A stretch of 64,000 nucleotides of DNA from Aliarcobacter sp017996075 (GTDB lineage Bacteria > Campylobacterota > Campylobacteria > Campylobacterales > Arcobacteraceae): NCBI RefSeq assembly GCF_051062515.1, contig NZ_JAMXEK010000003.1. One strand, written 5' to 3'. Both the position numbers and the translations under genes were made by a program. Below the pieces are notes generated by a model. That model ran no database searches. It saw only the letters and a program-made list of their open reading frames with translations, and was not told where the DNA came from. Of the stretch, positions 62,238-64,000 are shown piece after piece (the first letter of the stretch is position 1; each line of letters opens with the position of its first letter).

Positions 62238-63307
62238 ACAATCTCCTCTTTTACATCTTCATATGTTACACTATTTATAAAAATTTCATATTTAGAATCA
62301 ATAATCTCATCAATTACAATTAAAGCACTTAAATCAAAAGGATTTTTTAAAATATCTGCTCTTACTTTTATCTCATCTTCAAAATTTATAGATTTAAACA
62401 TCAATTCTTTGGTATTTTTATACTTAGTTTGTGCAAATTTGCTAAAAGTATTTAAAGAGATTATTTTTACTTCATCTTTTGCCAAATAGTTTATTCCATC
62501 TTTTTCATACTCTATTTTTGAACTAGTTTGATTTTTATTTATAGTAGAGTAAGCAAAAATATAAGAGGGAATAACCTCTTTATTTACAACAACTTTTCCT
62601 CCTAGTAACCTATAATTTAAAAATCTTTGTTTAATTAATTTATACTCTTTTTTCTCATCTTCAAGAGTGTTTCTTTTTTTGTAAAGCTCTAATCTTTGCT
62701 CAATTGATTCAGGTAGGATTTGTTTCGAAATAGGATTAAACATCTCATCCATAATCTTTTTTTGATGTTCTCTTTGAGCTGTTAATCCAAATAAACAACC
62801 ACAATAATTTTGTCTATAAAGACTATTCTCTTTTACACGAAGTCCTTGAATTTCTCCACCATTTCCACTTCTGTAATCTCTAAAAATAAACTCTACTCCA
62901 GTTTTTTTAAAAAGATTATTTCCAATAATATCGAGTTTCTCTTGGGATTTTTTTGGAGAAATTAATAAAGTTGTAGTGAACTTATCATGACCTAATTCTA
63001 TTGCTTTTTGAACACTATTATCAAGCCTATCATCATAACAAACAGTACATCTATCACCTTTTTCAGGTAAATGCTCCATTCCTTTTACTTTTTTTAACCA
63101 CTCTTCGAGATTATAAGGACCTTCAATAAGTGGAATTCCTAATTTTTTACAAGAGTATTCAACATCTAAATATCGAAGCCTATATTCACTATGTGGATGA
63201 ATATTTGGGTCATAAAAATAACCTACAAGTTTTTCATCTGGGTACTCTTCTTTAATTTTTTCTAAAAAATAATGGCTATCAACTGCGCAACAAATATGAA
63301 CTAACAA
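62234..63307 (-). CDS. queH: Epoxyqueuosine reductase QueH
   Basis: The last step of queuosine synthesis (reduction of epoxyqueuosine in tRNA). The metal-cluster cysteines are in LVHICCAVDSHYF, GDRCTVCYDDRL and NYCGCLFGL. The extra C-terminal region of about 170 aa with no cysteines is usual for Campylobacterota. No ATG is available; TTG at 63307 gives MLVHICCAVD and is preferred over a TTG at 63343 that adds a hydrophobic 12-residue tail. Confidence 0.9.
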   Translation of the reverse strand: MLVHICCAVDSHYFLEKIKEEYPDEKLVGYFYDPNIHPHSEYRLRYLDVEYSCKKLGIPLIEGPYNLEEWLKKVKGMEHLPEKGDRCTVCYDDRLDNSVQKAIELGHDKFTTTLLISPKKSQEKLDIIGNNLFKKTGVEFIFRDYRSGNGGEIQGLRVKENSLYRQNYCGCLFGLTAQREHQKKIMDEMFNPISKQILPESIEQRLELYKKRNTLEDEKKEYKLIKQRFLNYRLLGGKVVVNKEVIPSYIFAYSTINKNQTSSKIEYEKDGINYLAKDEVKIISLNTFSKFAQTKYKNTKELMFKSINFEDEIKVRADILKNPFDLSALIVIDEIIDSKYEIFINSVTYEDVKEEIV

Positions 63308-63377
63308 AATATATAAACCTTTACAAACTAAAATAAGGTACAATTATAGTTAAAAAAATTTAAATAAAGGATTTCCA

Positions 63378-63764
63378 ATAAAAAATATAGTTTATATAGT
63401 AGCTTTTGTTTTTTTACTTACAGGATGTAGCCAAAAAGAGGTGCAATTAGAGTCAAATAGTGCAACAATTTTAATAAAAACACCAAATATGAAATTTAAT
63501 GACAAAGGATTTATTTTTAAATTCAAAGATTATACACAAGTTCAAATTTTTAGTGCAGGAGTTGCCGTTTTGGATATGAAAATATATGAAGATAAGGTTT
63601 GCAAAAGTACTTTTAAATGCCAAGATTTAGATACTTTTAACAAGGAAAATTTAAGTTCTACTTACCCAAATAATTTTTTAAAATCACTATTTGATAAAAA
63701 AAATAAAGAGATAATTCATAAAGATAGTAAAAATAATATTTTAATAAAAATAATTAGAGATTGA
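63378..63764 (+). CDS. Small lipoprotein with probable AUA start codon
   Basis: The reading frame 63378-63764 gives a 128-aa protein whose first 15 residues (K-N-I-V-Y-I-V-A-F-V-F-L-L-T-G then C) form a textbook lipoprotein signal with lipobox LTGC. The frame lacks ATG, GTG or TTG before the signal; the only start with correct spacing is ATA 63378, six bases after AAAGGA. A downstream GTG at 63441 would leave no signal peptide. The mature part (MKFNDKGFIFKFKDYTQVQIF) has an unrecognised beta-rich fold. Divergent from queH; terminator follows. Confidence 0.72.
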   Translation: MKNIVYIVAFVFLLTGCSQKEVQLESNSATILIKTPNMKFNDKGFIFKFKDYTQVQIFSAGVAVLDMKIYEDKVCKSTFKCQDLDTFNKENLSSTYPNNFLKSLFDKKNKEIIHKDSKNNILIKIIRD

Positions 63765-63788
63765 AAAGAGCCAAAAACTGGCTTTTTT
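63764..63788 (+). terminator. Rho-independent terminator of the small lipoprotein gene
   Basis: AGCCA-AAAAC-TGGCT followed by five Ts, a few bases after the stop codon. A short but clear hairpin with U-tail. Confidence 0.75.
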
Positions 63789-63877
63789 ACTGTAAATATT
63801 AGTTTTGATTAATTGACTCTTTAAAGTATATTGATATTCTATAGTAACAAAAATAGATAAAAAAAGTAAAATAAAAA

Positions 63878-63923
63878 AGCTTACCTTGACCTACTTAAAA
63901 ACTAAAGTAAGACAAGATAAGCT
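63878..63923 (-). terminator. Terminator downstream of the minus-strand 5S rRNA
   Basis: An imperfect inverted repeat of about 19 bp (AGCTTACCTTGACCTACTT against AAGTAAGACAAGATAAGCT), followed on the minus strand by a long T-rich run (left of 63878). It lies about 27 bases beyond the 5S 3' end and should end the rRNA operon. The rest of 63789-63950 shows no gene. Confidence 0.85.
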
Positions 63924-63950
63924 CTTGGGGGATTTAATAAAAACTCAATG

Positions 63951-64000
63951 AGCTGGCAGCGACCTACGTTTCCACAAGGGGACCCTGCAGTATTATCGGC
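63951..64000 (-). rRNA. rrf: 5S ribosomal RNA, 3' end only
   Basis: The reverse complement reads GCCGATAATACTGCAGGG...GTAGGTCGCTGCCAGCTC, the 3' half of a Campylobacterota 5S rRNA (loop E region and 3' stem). About 50 bases are inside the window; the 5' end and the 23S/16S genes must lie to the right. The exact 3' end is estimated to within a few bases. Confidence 0.93.

Overview
The window is AT-rich chromosomal DNA from a member of the Campylobacterota, most probably Arcobacter/Aliarcobacter or a close relative. The evidence is the gene content: paired legionaminic and pseudaminic acid pathways next to a Maf-type (DUF115) flagellin glycosyltransferase, a futalosine-pathway menaquinone enzyme (MqnD-like), short forms of BioB and MurB, and QueH. 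Neighbouring genes overlap very tightly (ATGA, TAATG or 8-nt overlaps), and start sites rely on strong AGGAG-type ribosome binding sites with -10 boxes but no clear -35 boxes. This assignment comes from gene content, not from a search.

Bases 1-39850 are a surface/flagellar glycan island. (a) 1-2019, minus: rfbF-rfbG (CDP-4-keto-6-deoxyglucose) followed by the start of a thiamine-diphosphate enzyme cut by the window edge. (b) 2088-3131, plus: a lone family-2 glycosyltransferase. (c) 11828-3123, minus: a legionaminic acid operon (legB, legC, legH, legI, legG, ptmE-like, legF) interrupted by two genes unrelated to sugars, an ORF6N protein and a YhcG/DUF1016 nuclease-like protein. (d) 11948-29561, plus: a roughly 17.6-kb operon. 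It opens with maf and continues through an aminotransferase/WbqC/NeuD-like/ACP/SDR/methyltransferase/adenylation-enzyme block that looks designed to build and load an acyl or aminoacyl group on an amino sugar. It ends with an Fdt-type 3-amino-3,6-dideoxyhexose block (fdtA, fdtC, fdtB) and glycosyltransferases. A nine-G tract sits at the end of fdtC. (e) 39850-29562, minus: the pseudaminic acid operon pseB-C-F-G-I-H, interrupted by an AlbA_2-domain gene with six 12-bp repeats, and extended by a second ACP/SDR/AMP-ligase trio plus a TagD-like cytidylyltransferase and a LicD-like transferase.

Bases 39957-63764 are ordinary chromosome: a small unknown ORF, recA, then a minus block of bioB, yfcE-like, topA, murB, mqnD-like, an unknown gene and an AAA+ ATPase; then two Sel1-repeat lipoproteins, a SulP transporter and an SDR on the plus strand; then nfo and mnmG (minus), ribE (plus), and mreC, mreB, clpX, lpxA, fabZ, lpxB, queH (minus). 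A small lipoprotein gene that seems to begin with AUA follows. The window closes with the 3' end of a 5S rRNA on the minus strand and its terminator, so an rRNA operon lies just beyond the right edge.

How the parts work together: the leg and pse operons should each make a CMP-nonulosonate. Maf proteins transfer such sugars to flagellin. The 14.8-29.6 kb genes probably make further nucleotide sugars and decorate glycans with methyl, acyl/aminoacyl and perhaps phospho-alcohol groups. The least conventional features are the poly-G tract positioned to switch translational coupling, the three foreign genes spliced into sugar operons at stop/start overlaps, and the two separate ACP/reductase/ligase trios in convergent operons. 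No intergenic stretch exceeds 300 bases. I saw no tRNA, CRISPR array or insertion sequence.
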